From NCBI GenBank assembly GCA_007129525.1, contig SKVI01000187.1, forward strand, positions 1 through 12,748: a stretch of DNA of 12,748 nucleotides. Direction: 5' to 3'. A model generated the notes under the pieces. The model was not told where the DNA came from and did no database searches. It saw only the letters and a program-made list of their open reading frames with translations. This document shows positions 1 through 7,367 of this stretch, in pieces (position 1 is the stretch's first letter; every line of letters starts with the position of its first letter). The DNA comes from Gemmatimonadota bacterium. Its GTDB lineage: Bacteria; Gemmatimonadota; Gemmatimonadetes; Longimicrobiales; Gaopeijiaceae. A program made the translations under genes and the position numbers.

Positions 1-95
1 TAGCCCGGGCCAGGGAAGAGGTGGAGGCCGTCCCGGAGGTAGCACATTTTCTGGACTTCATCGAAGACTCCGAGCGGGGGATCACCATCGGATGA
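1..95 (+). CDS. lpxA: LpxA, UDP-N-acetylglucosamine acyltransferase (C-terminal end only)
   Basis: Only the last 30 codons are present; the reading frame enters at base 3 and stops at TGA 93-95. The peptide ends in VAHFLDFIEDSERGITIG, which matches the usual LpxA tail, an alpha-helical segment closing with a phenylalanine-rich helix and 'S-x-RGI'. LpxA is the cytoplasmic left-handed beta-helix trimer that moves a 3-hydroxyacyl chain from acyl-ACP to UDP-GlcNAc, the first step of lipid A synthesis. The hexapeptide repeats themselves are outside the window, so the assignment rests on the tail and on lpxB and lpxK following downstream. The stop codon overlaps an ATG (92-94) of the next reading frame. 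Confidence 0.8.
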   Translation, partial: ARAREEVEAVPEVAHFLDFIEDSERGITIG

Positions 96-97
96 GC

Positions 98-103
98 AAG
101 GAG
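98..103 (+). promoter_or_regulatory. Shine-Dalgarno site that decides the start of the oxidoreductase gene
   Basis: AAGGAG lies six bases before the ATG at 110-112. The alternative in-frame ATG at 92, which forms an ATGA overlap with the lpxA stop, has no comparable site before it. The start at 110 is therefore preferred. Its position 14 bases after the lpxA stop still fits coupled translation. Confidence 0.6.
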
Positions 104-109
104 AGCCGA

Positions 110-1165
110 ATGAACCAGAAGAGCGGCACGCTGTGCCTGGGTGTGGTGGGCGCGGGCAGCCTCGGGTATCATCACACCCGGATTGCCCGGGACCTCCCCG
201 GTGTCCAGATGCAGGGATTCTTCGAGGTGCGAAACGACCGGGCACGGGAGGTGGCCGAGGAGCTCCGCGTCAGGGCGGCTCCGTCGCTGCATGAGCTCCT
301 GGACCGGGTGGACGCGGTGGTCGTCGCCACCCCCACCTCCACCCACGAGGAGGTGGCCGTACAGGCGCTGGAGCGGGGCGTTCACGTCTTCATCGAGAAG
401 CCCATCGCACCGGATCTCGACGCCGCTGACCGGATCCTGGAGGCGGCGGACAGGGGCGGGGCCCTGGTACAGGTGGGCCACGTGGAGCGCTTCAACGATG
501 CCGTGGTGGCCGCCCAGCCCTACCTTGACACACCCCTGTTCATCGAATCGCATCGGCTCGCCCCCTTCACGGAACGCGGGACCGACGTGGCCGTGGTCCT
601 GGACCTCATGATCCACGACGTGGACCTGGTGGGAAGTCTCGTGGGAAGCCCGGTCGAGCGGATTGACGCTACCGGTGTGCCCATCCTCACCCCTTCGGTG
701 GACATCGCGAACGCACGGATCTCGTACGAGAATGGGGCGGTGGCGAATCTCACGGCCAGTCGTGTGTCTCTGGACCGGATGCGGAAGCTCAGGATCTTTC
801 AACGTTCCGGCTATTTGAGCCTGGACCTGGCCAATGGCACCGGAGAGTTCCTGAAGCTCAAGGAAGAGATCCCGGCCCTCCTCCCCCAGGGGACCACTCA
901 GGCGCAGGGGGGCGGCGCCACCGATTGGAGCGCTGCCGCCCAGGCGGTGAGCGCCCGTGGCCTCGAGGCGCTGGTGGAGCGCATTCCCCTCCAGGGAGAC
1001 GGGGAAGAACCTCTGCGCCGAGAACAGACCAGCTTTGTACAGGCGATCCAGGGCCAACGCGACCCGGCCGTTTCGGGGCGCGAAGGACGAGAGGCCCTGG
1101 CCGTCGCCCTGACCATCGAATCCAAGATCATGAGCCATGTCGCTGATTCGCGTCCGACATCGTAG
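110..1165 (+). CDS. Gfo/Idh/MocA oxidoreductase of the lipid A cluster, GnnA-like (putative UDP-GlcNAc 3-dehydrogenase)
   Basis: The protein has 351 residues from the ATG at 110 (357 if ATG 92 is used). It opens with a Rossmann nucleotide-binding loop GAGSLG (14-19). The family's catalytic lysine motif EKP follows at 96-98, and GHVERFN at 123-129. LDLMIHDVDL (164-173) carries the His-Asp pair typical of the family active site. DIANARI (198-204) and NLTASRVS (213-220) mark the C-terminal sheet domain. Gfo/Idh enzymes oxidise or reduce sugars with NAD(P). In Acidithiobacillus ferrooxidans the family member GnnA lies between lpxA and lpxB and oxidises the 3-position of UDP-GlcNAc, after which the aminotransferase GnnB makes the 3-amino sugar used by LpxA. 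The gene here occupies the same slot, but no gnnB accompanies it. The family call is firm; the substrate is inferred from position and motifs. Confidence 0.8.
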   Translation: MNQKSGTLCLGVVGAGSLGYHHTRIARDLPGVQMQGFFEVRNDRAREVAEELRVRAAPSLHELLDRVDAVVVATPTSTHEEVAVQALERGVHVFIEKPIAPDLDAADRILEAADRGGALVQVGHVERFNDAVVAAQPYLDTPLFIESHRLAPFTERGTDVAVVLDLMIHDVDLVGSLVGSPVERIDATGVPILTPSVDIANARISYENGAVANLTASRVSLDRMRKLRIFQRSGYLSLDLANGTGEFLKLKEEIPALLPQGTTQAQGGGATDWSAAAQAVSARGLEALVERIPLQGDGEEPLRREQTSFVQAIQGQRDPAVSGREGREALAVALTIESKIMSHVADSRPTS

Positions 1166-1271
1166 AAAGAGGGAAGGAGCGGACGTTCGACGGGGAAAGT
1201 CCCCTCGGCTCCTCATCTTCCTCTTCCTGCTGGTGCTTCTGGCCATCTGGTACCTGGGCACGCAGTTCTGA
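1137..1271 (+). CDS. Small single-helix membrane protein between the oxidoreductase gene and lpxB (hypothetical)
   Basis: This 44-codon frame begins with ATG at 1137, inside the last 29 bases of the upstream gene, and ends at TGA 1269-1271. The first 24 residues are strongly basic, with many Arg and Lys. They are followed by one hydrophobic stretch, about residues 25-40 (LLIFLFLLVLLAIWYL), ending in the short tail GTQF. This looks like an N-in membrane anchor with a cytoplasmic basic arm. No Shine-Dalgarno site is visible; translation could depend on ribosomes finishing the upstream gene. I recognise no family. Support comes from the clean start-helix-stop design and from filling an otherwise empty gap before lpxB. 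It could be a chance frame in high-GC DNA. Confidence 0.5.
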   Translation: MSLIRVRHRRKREGADVRRGKSPRLLIFLFLLVLLAIWYLGTQF

Positions 1272-1320
1272 GTCGACCAGCCGTGACCCGAGACTCCAGC
1301 GGGAACCGCACCCGACATTC

Positions 1321-2526
1321 TTGCGTCGACAACCTCCGATTGCCTTGAGCGCGCCCACCTTCCTCCTTCTGGCGGGCGAGCCGTCGGGCGACCTCCACGG
1401 CGCCCAGGTGGCTCGCGCCCTCCGAGCCCGGTTTCCCCGGTGCCGGCTCGTGGGAACGGGAGGCGAGCGGATGGCCGCCGAAGGGGTGGAGCTCCTGGCC
1501 GAACTGGACCAACTGGCCGTCATGGGCTTCGTGGAGGTCCTCTCGCGTCTTCCATTCTTCTGGAAGCTGGAACGGAGGATCCTCCGGATCCTGGATCGAG
1601 AGAGCACGGACCTGGTGATCCCCATCGACTATCCCGGCTTCAACCTTCGGATCGCGAAGGCGGCGGCAAAACGGGGAACCCCGGTTCTCTTCTATATCGC
1701 GCCCCAGGTGTGGGCGTGGAAGGCCGGACGAACGGCACGCCTGGCCGAGGTGGCCGACCGGATCGCGGTGATCCTGCCCTTCGAGGAAGAGATCTTTCGG
1801 GCGGAGGGGGGCAACGCCACCTTCGTGGGCCACCCACTGCTGGACCAGGGTGCCGAGGTTCCGGATCGAGCGGAGTTCTGCCGGAGGGCCGGACTGGATC
1901 CGGAACGACCCATTCTGGCGCTTTTTCCGGGCTCCCGGGCCCAGGAACTGAAGCGACACCTGGCGCCCTTTCTTGACGCGGCTCGACGTCTCGTGGCCCG
2001 GCACCCGGGCCTGCAGGTGGCCGTGGCCCGTGCCCCGGGGATCCGGCTTGCCCTGCCCGGCGGTGGAGACGAGCCGCCCGACGAGGGACTCCCCGAAGGT
2101 AATGTCGTCATCACGGATGACGGCGCCGGGCTCCTGGAGCACGCCCGGGGAGCTCTGGTGAAATCGGGCACCACGACGCTGGAAGCGGCGCTGGCCGACA
2201 CCCCCTTCGTGGTGGCGTACCGGACGCATCCCCTGACCTTCGCCATCGCGCGGCGCATCGTGCGGGTGGATCACGTAGCCCTGGCCAACCTGGTGGTGGG
2301 AGAACGGGTCGTCCCTGAGCTCCTGCAGGGCGAGGTGACTGGTGAGGGGTTGGCCCGGGCCCTGGGACCTCTCCTGGACGAGACCGAGGAGCGGGCTCGG
2401 GTGCGGCGAGGGTTGGGTCGGGTCCGTAGTGCACTGGGCGAGCCGGGCGCCGCCCAGCGGGTGGCAGGGCTGGCGGAAGAGATTCTCGAGGAGACCGGGG
2501 GCGTGCGGCCAGGGGGCGTCCAGTGA
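1321..2526 (+). CDS. lpxB: LpxB, lipid-A-disaccharide synthase
   Basis: LpxB joins UDP-2,3-diacylglucosamine and lipid X to form the beta-1',6-linked lipid A disaccharide, working at the inner face of the inner membrane. The 401-residue product (E. coli about 382) carries the family signatures in order: AGEPSGD (18-24), the helix ending LAVMGFVEVL (65-74), IDYPGFN (102-108), APQVWAWK (127-134), GHPL (170-173), LFPGSR (201-206), KSGTTTLEAAL (281-291) and NLVVGERVVPELLQ (323-336). It is a GT-B fold glycosyltransferase of family GT19. No ATG fits the N-terminus: TTG 1321 is used, and TTG 1345 would give the shorter start just before TFLLLAGEPSG. Neither has a clear ribosome binding site. The stop overlaps the GTG of the next gene (GTGA). 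Confidence 0.95.
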   Translation: MRRQPPIALSAPTFLLLAGEPSGDLHGAQVARALRARFPRCRLVGTGGERMAAEGVELLAELDQLAVMGFVEVLSRLPFFWKLERRILRILDRESTDLVIPIDYPGFNLRIAKAAAKRGTPVLFYIAPQVWAWKAGRTARLAEVADRIAVILPFEEEIFRAEGGNATFVGHPLLDQGAEVPDRAEFCRRAGLDPERPILALFPGSRAQELKRHLAPFLDAARRLVARHPGLQVAVARAPGIRLALPGGGDEPPDEGLPEGNVVITDDGAGLLEHARGALVKSGTTTLEAALADTPFVVAYRTHPLTFAIARRIVRVDHVALANLVVGERVVPELLQGEVTGEGLARALGPLLDETEERARVRRGLGRVRSALGEPGAAQRVAGLAEEILEETGGVRPGGVQ

Positions 2527-3263
2527 CACCACCTCGGAAGGAACAGCGCCCGCCGACCACCCGCGAGACCCTTCAGATCCTGGGGGTGGAGTTTCTCGGT
2601 ACCGCCTTCGTTCGCACTCTGGGATTCACTCTCCGGTTCCGGGTCAGCGACGTGGAGCACCATCAGGAACTTCGACAGGCCGGGCAGCCGGTGATTTTCC
2701 TCCTCTGGCACGCTCGACTTCTCCCTCTCAGCTACCTGCATCGCCGGCAGGATGTCGTGGCCCTGGTAAGTGAACACCGGGATGGGGAGTACCTCGCCCG
2801 GGTCATGCAGCGCATGGGATTCGGCACCGCCAGGGGATCGTCCTCCCGGGGAGGAAGCCGGGGGCTCCGGGAGCTGGTGCACGCCGCCCGGGCGGGCCAC
2901 GATCTGGCCATCACCCCTGACGGCCCCCGGGGACCGGCTCGGGAGCTGAAGGTCGGGGCCCTGACCGTGGCCCGCCTCACCGGATTCCCGCTGGTGCCCG
3001 TTTCCGCCGGCGGGACCCGGGTCTGGCGAGCGTCGTCGTGGGATCGATTCATGGTCCCCAAGCCCTTCGCCACGATCCGGGTGAAGTACGGCCCACCGGT
3101 GAAGGTGGCCCGCTCAGCTTCCCCCGAAGAGCTGGAGGACCATCGGGTCCGCCTCGAGCGGGAGCTGAACCGGCTCACCGACGAGGTGGATGGTGTCAAG
3201 CTGCAGCCTGACCGGACCGCGGGCGGAGCTGGCTGGACCCCCGGCGGAGAGCCCCGTCCGTGA
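2523..3263 (+). CDS. DUF374 lysophospholipid-type acyltransferase, LpxJ-like putative lipid A late acyltransferase
   Basis: The 246-residue protein shows the DUF374 signatures: LLWHARLLPL (60-69), VSEHRDGEYLARVM (82-95), RGSSSRGGSRGLREL (104-118), the strongly conserved TPDGPRGP (131-138), and a late VKYGPPV (187-193). In Helicobacter and Campylobacter, DUF374 proteins named LpxJ add secondary acyl chains to lipid A and can act before Kdo is attached, replacing LpxL/LpxM. Position between lpxB and lpxK, with 4-nt overlaps on both sides (GTGA at 2523 and at 3260), argues for the same job here. The GTG start is preceded by AGGGGG at 2511-2516, six bases upstream. The His in WHARLL probably belongs to the acyltransferase centre, although the canonical HX4D spacing is not obvious. 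A role in phospholipid acylation cannot be excluded. Confidence 0.75.
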   Translation: MTPPRKEQRPPTTRETLQILGVEFLGTAFVRTLGFTLRFRVSDVEHHQELRQAGQPVIFLLWHARLLPLSYLHRRQDVVALVSEHRDGEYLARVMQRMGFGTARGSSSRGGSRGLRELVHAARAGHDLAITPDGPRGPARELKVGALTVARLTGFPLVPVSAGGTRVWRASSWDRFMVPKPFATIRVKYGPPVKVARSASPEELEDHRVRLERELNRLTDEVDGVKLQPDRTAGGAGWTPGGEPRP

Positions 3264-4354
3264 GGAGAGCCCTGGAGGGGCCCGTGCGGGCATGGTGGCA
3301 TGGGGAGGCCGGGATCGCGGGTCTCCTGCTGGGACCGCTCGCTTCTCCATTCTCTCTCGTGTTCGGGGCTGGCGTGCGCCTGCGGAACCTGCTTTACGAC
3401 CGGAAAATTCTGTCTGCCGGCCGTGGGCCCATCCCCGTCATCAGCGTGGGGAATCTGGTGGTGGGTGGGACGGGAAAAACCCCCGTGGCCCGCTGGTTCG
3501 TGGAACGGCTCCAGGAGCGGGGCTGGACCCCGGCCCTGGTGAGCCGCGGGTACGGTCAGGACGAGCTACTTCTGCACCGGCGATGGAACCCGGACGTTCC
3601 GGTCCTGGAGGCGCCGCGGCGGTTGGAGGGCGTGCGCACCGCCGCCCGAAAGGGGGCGGACATCTGCGTGGTGGACGACGGGTTCCAGCACCGGCGACTG
3701 GCCAGGAACATGGACGTGGTGCTGCTCTCGCCCGACGACCCCCTTCCACCACGGCTCCTTCCGCGGGGGCCCTACCGGGAACCCCTGGGAAGCCTCCGTC
3801 GGGCTCACCTGATCATCGTCACGGCACACGGCGAGGCCAGGGAAGCCGCCGCCATGGAGCTGGCGCGGAAGCTGGGACGAAGGGAAGGCTTCCCCCCGGC
3901 CATCGCCTTCCCCCTGCACCCCGGGCCGTGGACCACCCTGACAGGTGAGGCTCACGAGGCGCCTCACGGGCCGGCCCTGGTGGTGAGCTCCGTGGCTCGG
4001 CCCGAAGGCGTGGCGAGGCTAGCCCGGGAGGCGGGGGTCGAGGTCGCCCGGGCGCTGAGCTTTCCGGATCACCATCGCTTCGGCGAGACCGACCTGGAGG
4101 AGATCCGGAGGACCGCCGGCGGCCTGCCGGCCGTCACCACCGAGAAGGACGCGGTGAAGCTCGAGAGCTTCGAGGCAAGCCTTCCTCCAACCCATGTCCT
4201 GACCCTCCGTCCGAAGCTGGATCGGGGCCTGACGCGGGTAGTGGACCGAATTCTGGCCGAACGGCTGGATCCGGCTCCCCCGGACGAGGGGAGCCGAAGC
4301 GACACCGGCGACACTCCGGATCCGGCGCGACACGGAAGTGGAGAAGGCACATGA
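3260..4354 (+). CDS. lpxK: LpxK, tetraacyldisaccharide 4'-kinase
   Basis: LpxK phosphorylates the 4' position of the lipid A disaccharide using ATP, as a membrane-associated P-loop kinase. The 364-residue product has an N-terminal hydrophobic region near residues 18-40. Walker A follows in GNLVVGGTGKTP (64-75), then RGYG (96-99), VVDDGFQHRRL (137-147) with the paired aspartates of the active site, LLPRGPYREPLGSL (166-179), FPDHHRF (268-274) and TTEKDAVKL (293-301). All are standard LpxK landmarks. The GTG start lies in a GTGA overlap with the previous stop, with GGAGA nine bases upstream. The last 30 or so residues form a polar, Asp/Ser/Pro-rich tail of no evident function. The stop overlaps the ATG of rlmH (ATGA at 4351). 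Confidence 0.95.
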   Translation: MRRALEGPVRAWWHGEAGIAGLLLGPLASPFSLVFGAGVRLRNLLYDRKILSAGRGPIPVISVGNLVVGGTGKTPVARWFVERLQERGWTPALVSRGYGQDELLLHRRWNPDVPVLEAPRRLEGVRTAARKGADICVVDDGFQHRRLARNMDVVLLSPDDPLPPRLLPRGPYREPLGSLRRAHLIIVTAHGEAREAAAMELARKLGRREGFPPAIAFPLHPGPWTTLTGEAHEAPHGPALVVSSVARPEGVARLAREAGVEVARALSFPDHHRFGETDLEEIRRTAGGLPAVTTEKDAVKLESFEASLPPTHVLTLRPKLDRGLTRVVDRILAERLDPAPPDEGSRSDTGDTPDPARHGSGEGT

Positions 4355-4821
4355 AGATCTACCTGGTGGTGGTGGGCGACGTGCGTGGTCCCCTGGCTCC
4401 GGCGGTGGAGGAGTACCGCAGACGGGCGTCGCGCTACTGGAAGTTGGAGGTGAAGGAGGTCCCGGCGGGAGTCCCCGGCCGGGACCCGGGTGGCGACCGG
4501 ACGCTGGCCCAGGAGGCGGAGCGGATCCAGGCCGCCCTCCCGGAGGAAGGGGAGTTCTGGGTGCTCACCCGGGCCGGAAAGGGACTTTCGTCCAGGAGGT
4601 GGGCTCAGGCCCTGGGCGACCGGACGCTCCACGGTGGGCGGGACCTGGCCCTGGTCCTGGGCGGCGCCTTCGGCGTCCAGGAGGAGCTGGTCCGGGACGC
4701 GGCGCGCCGGATTTCTCTGGGACCCGTGACCCTGCCCCACGAGATGGCCCGACTCGTGCTCCTGGAGCAACTCTATCGGGCCGGTACGATTCTCCGGAAC
4801 GAACCCTACCACAAGGGGTGA
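4351..4821 (+). CDS. rlmH: RlmH, 23S rRNA pseudouridine-1915 N3-methyltransferase
   Basis: RlmH is a small SPOUT-class methyltransferase that methylates pseudouridine 1915 in helix 69 of 23S rRNA on assembled 70S ribosomes, using SAM. The 156-residue length is normal. The SAM-binding knot is visible: FWVLTRAGKGLSS (69-81), LVLGGAFG (101-108), LPHEMARLVLLEQLYRA (128-144) and the conserved C-terminus NEPYHKG (150-156). The start overlaps the lpxK stop by 4 nt, with GGAG at 4340-4343 and AAGG just after it. The gene looks like a passenger in the operon rather than a part of lipid A synthesis; rlmH is found beside many unrelated genes in bacteria. Confidence 0.95.
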   Translation: MKIYLVVVGDVRGPLAPAVEEYRRRASRYWKLEVKEVPAGVPGRDPGGDRTLAQEAERIQAALPEEGEFWVLTRAGKGLSSRRWAQALGDRTLHGGRDLALVLGGAFGVQEELVRDAARRISLGPVTLPHEMARLVLLEQLYRAGTILRNEPYHKG

Positions 4822-4830
4822 AGCCAGCGC

Positions 4831-5634
4831 ATGGGCATCACGCGACGGGACGACGACGCGGAAACGGAGGAAGAGCACGGGGGCTCCGAAGGCCCCTGGT
4901 ACCGGCGGTGGTTCGGGGAGGAATACCTGGAACTCTATCCCCATCGGGACCGCAGCGAGGCTCACAGCGCGGTCAGCCTTCTCCTGGCGACCCTGGATCC
5001 GGACGTACCCGGTCCCATCCTGGACCTGGGATGTGGAGCGGGCCGCCACCTGGCTGCCTTCAAGGACCACGGAGTGCGGGTGGTGGGCCTCGACCTCTCT
5101 CCGGTGCTCCTGGCCCGAGCGCGGGCCACGACTTCGGGCGTCGCCCTGACGCGGGGCGACATGAGGGCTGTCCCGTTCCGGGATGGGAGCTTCGCCGCGG
5201 TGGCCTCATTCTTCACCTCCTTCGGGTACTTCGAAGCCGAGGACCACGACCGTCAGGTTCTGGCAGAGGGGCGCAGGGTGCTCCGAGCTGACGGGCATTT
5301 CCTGTTGGACTTTCTGAACGCCGAGGCAGTCATTCGCACCCTGGTGCCTCGGGACGAACGACACGTAGGCCGGCGGCGGATCATTCAGGAGCGACAGCTC
5401 ATCCGGGACGGACGCTTCGTGGAGAAGCGGATCCGGATCGAATCTCGATCCGGAGGCGGACGGCCGCGGGAATTCGTGGAGCGGGTTCGTCTCTACTCCC
5501 GGGCCGAGTTGGAAACCCTCCTGGAGGAGAGTGGGTTTTCAGTGACGGGCCGGATGGGGGACTACGAGGGGGGGGCGGCACACTCGGACGCTCCGAGGGT
5601 CATCCTCCTGGCCAAGAAAGCCGGGCCGGGGTAA
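4831..5634 (+). CDS. Class I SAM-dependent methyltransferase; candidate N-methyl-bacillithiol synthase (NmbA-like)
   Basis: The 267-residue protein has a standard Rossmann methyltransferase core: motif I LDLGCGAGRH (64-73), an acidic end to strand 2 in VVGLDLS (84-90), GDMRAVPF (109-116) and FFTSFGYF (127-134). After the core come DFLN and a C-terminal half containing FVERVRLYSRAELETLL, then a closing GDYEGG near residue 250. This layout resembles a methyltransferase type I know from Bacteroidetes. The gene follows rlmH by 9 bases, with AAGGGG upstream, and precedes bshC by 62 bases. Chlorobaculum tepidum converts bacillithiol to N-methyl-bacillithiol with the SAM methyltransferase CT1040 (NmbA), and Polaribacter also makes that thiol. 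The adjacency to bshC therefore suggests the same reaction on the cysteine nitrogen. The fold is certain; the substrate is inferred. Confidence 0.8.
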   Translation: MGITRRDDDAETEEEHGGSEGPWYRRWFGEEYLELYPHRDRSEAHSAVSLLLATLDPDVPGPILDLGCGAGRHLAAFKDHGVRVVGLDLSPVLLARARATTSGVALTRGDMRAVPFRDGSFAAVASFFTSFGYFEAEDHDRQVLAEGRRVLRADGHFLLDFLNAEAVIRTLVPRDERHVGRRRIIQERQLIRDGRFVEKRIRIESRSGGGRPREFVERVRLYSRAELETLLEESGFSVTGRMGDYEGGAAHSDAPRVILLAKKAGPG

Positions 5635-5696
5635 CAGCCTCCTGCCCGCCCCTCCGCTCTCTACCTCTCACAAGACACCCCCGGGGCAATCACCCC

Positions 5697-7367
5697 ATGG
5701 AGATTCGACAGCGACCCTTCGGAGGATCCCGCCTGGTGCGGGACTGGCTCGACGGCGCCGACGCGGCGGCGGATCCGGTTCCGGCGCACCCTGCGGATCC
5801 GGAAGGATACACGCGGCGACGACGAGCCCTGGACGAGGACTTCGACGTCCAACGGCGGCGGACGGCGGCCTCGCTCCTGTCCGGAGGCGGGTCCGAGGGC
5901 AGGGAACGCCTTCATCGGTTCGTGGAGGAGGCCGGCTACATGGTGACCACCGGCCAGCAGCCCGTACTCTTCGGCGGCCCCCTCTACGTGATCTACAAGG
6001 CGCTGACGGCGATCCGCCTGGCGACCCGGCTCCAGGAGGAGACGGGACGTCCCGTCATTCCGGTCTTCTGGATCGCTTCGGAGGACCACGACTGGGAGGA
6101 AGCGGCGAGCACCTGGCTCCTGGATCAGGAGAACGAGCTTCGGCGTACGACCCTCCCGCTGCCCGGTTCGTGGAAGGAGGATATGCGGCCCGCACTGCAC
6201 CACATCCCGCTGGACGAATCCGTCGATACCGTCCTGCAGGATTTTCTCTCGCACCTTCCCGATTCCGACTTCGCGCCGCGGTGGCGGTCCCTCCTGCAAG
6301 ATGCATGGCAACCGGGACGTAGCCTTCCCGAAGCCTTTCAGGCCACCCTGGAGGCGCTCCTGGGTGAGTTGGGGCTGTTTTTCATCCAGTCCCACACACC
6401 GGCCCTGAAGGAGGCGAGTCTCCCCCTCCTCCTGGCCGAGCTGGAGCGAAGCGAGGTCGTCGAAGGGGAGCTGCGCCGGGTGGCCGACGAGCTCACCCGA
6501 CGGGACTATGAGCTCCAGGCCCCCATCCTGGAAGGGGGAACCAACGTCTTCGTGGATGCTCCGGAGGGCCGTGAACGCCTCTTCCGGGGCGACGCCGGCG
6601 AGTTCCGTCTCCGTCGCTCCGGGCGAACGATGGGGCTTTCCGCCCTGGAGGAGGCAGCCCGCCGACAGGCGCTTCTCCTGAGTCCCAACGTCTTCCTCCG
6701 GCCGGTGGTGGAGGCCCACGTTCTTCCCACCCTGGCCTACGTGGCCGGTCCCGGCGAGGCGGCGTACCTGGCCCAGATCGGGCCCCTCTTCCAGTCCCAC
6801 GGGGTCACCCGTCCGGCCATCCACCCCCGCATGGGAGTGGATCTCATCGAGACCAAAGTAGGCAAGGTCCTGGAGAAGTACGACCTGGCGCTCCAGGAAC
6901 TGGCCCGGCCGCATCACGAGCTGGCGGGTCGGCTCCTCCGGGAGGATCTTCCCGAGGGCATCCGAAGGGAGTTGGGTGGCTTTCGCGGCGCGCTGGCCCG
7001 GCACACGAAGGCACTGGCCGACGTAGTGGGAGATCTGGACTCTACCCTCGAGCCCACGGTGGCACAGCTCCAAAGCCAGGGCTTCGCCCAGCTCGACGAG
7101 GTGGAACGGAAGGTGGTTCAAGCACTGAAGCGAGAGAACGAGATCGCCTTGGCCCAGTTGGCCAAGGCCCAGGACCACCTCTTTCCCGAAGGCAAGCCCC
7201 AGGAGCGGATCATGAGTCCCTGGTACTACCTCTTCCGGTACGGTGGGGACCTGGTGGACCGACTGGCCCGGGAGGCGAACAGGTGGTGTGTGGCCCACGG
7301 CCCACCCTCTCTGGCCCCGGCTGTCGACGAGCCGGGATGGGGAGAGGGACCGGGCCATGACACGTGA
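5697..7367 (+). CDS. bshC: BshC, putative bacillithiol biosynthesis cysteine-adding enzyme
   Basis: BshC is assigned the last step of bacillithiol synthesis, adding cysteine to glucosaminyl-malate. The 556-residue product (Bacillus subtilis about 539) contains the family signatures VTTGQQPVLFGGPLYVIYK (83-101) and FWIASEDHDWEE (124-135), which resemble nucleotide-binding HIGH-like and active-site loops. The C-terminal third has long charged, Leu-rich helices expected for the family's coiled-coil dimerisation region, then the typical 'LFPEGKPQERIMSPWYYL' ending near residue 520. No BshA (glycosyltransferase) or BshB (deacetylase) is in the window. The ATG at 5697 is preceded by a 62-base pyrimidine-rich gap with no convincing ribosome binding site. 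The stop TGA at 7365-7367 overlaps a GTG, but the frame opened there does not look like a protein. Confidence 0.93.
   Translation: MEIRQRPFGGSRLVRDWLDGADAAADPVPAHPADPEGYTRRRRALDEDFDVQRRRTAASLLSGGGSEGRERLHRFVEEAGYMVTTGQQPVLFGGPLYVIYKALTAIRLATRLQEETGRPVIPVFWIASEDHDWEEAASTWLLDQENELRRTTLPLPGSWKEDMRPALHHIPLDESVDTVLQDFLSHLPDSDFAPRWRSLLQDAWQPGRSLPEAFQATLEALLGELGLFFIQSHTPALKEASLPLLLAELERSEVVEGELRRVADELTRRDYELQAPILEGGTNVFVDAPEGRERLFRGDAGEFRLRRSGRTMGLSALEEAARRQALLLSPNVFLRPVVEAHVLPTLAYVAGPGEAAYLAQIGPLFQSHGVTRPAIHPRMGVDLIETKVGKVLEKYDLALQELARPHHELAGRLLREDLPEGIRRELGGFRGALARHTKALADVVGDLDSTLEPTVAQLQSQGFAQLDEVERKVVQALKRENEIALAQLAKAQDHLFPEGKPQERIMSPWYYLFRYGGDLVDRLAREANRWCVAHGPPSLAPAVDEPGWGEGPGHDT

Noticed and set aside
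1213..2532. 439-codon open frame on the - strand opposite lpxB
   Set aside because: Shadow of lpxB. The composition is rich in Pro, Gly, His and Gln without any fold signature.
3190..3948. 252-codon + strand frame overlapping lpxK
   Set aside because: Gly/Pro/Arg-rich out-of-frame shadow of lpxK, which has an intact Walker A and active-site motifs.
4338..5291. 317-codon + strand frame across rlmH and the methyltransferase gene
   Set aside because: The translation is dominated by Gly, Pro and Arg and crosses two well-supported genes in a different frame.
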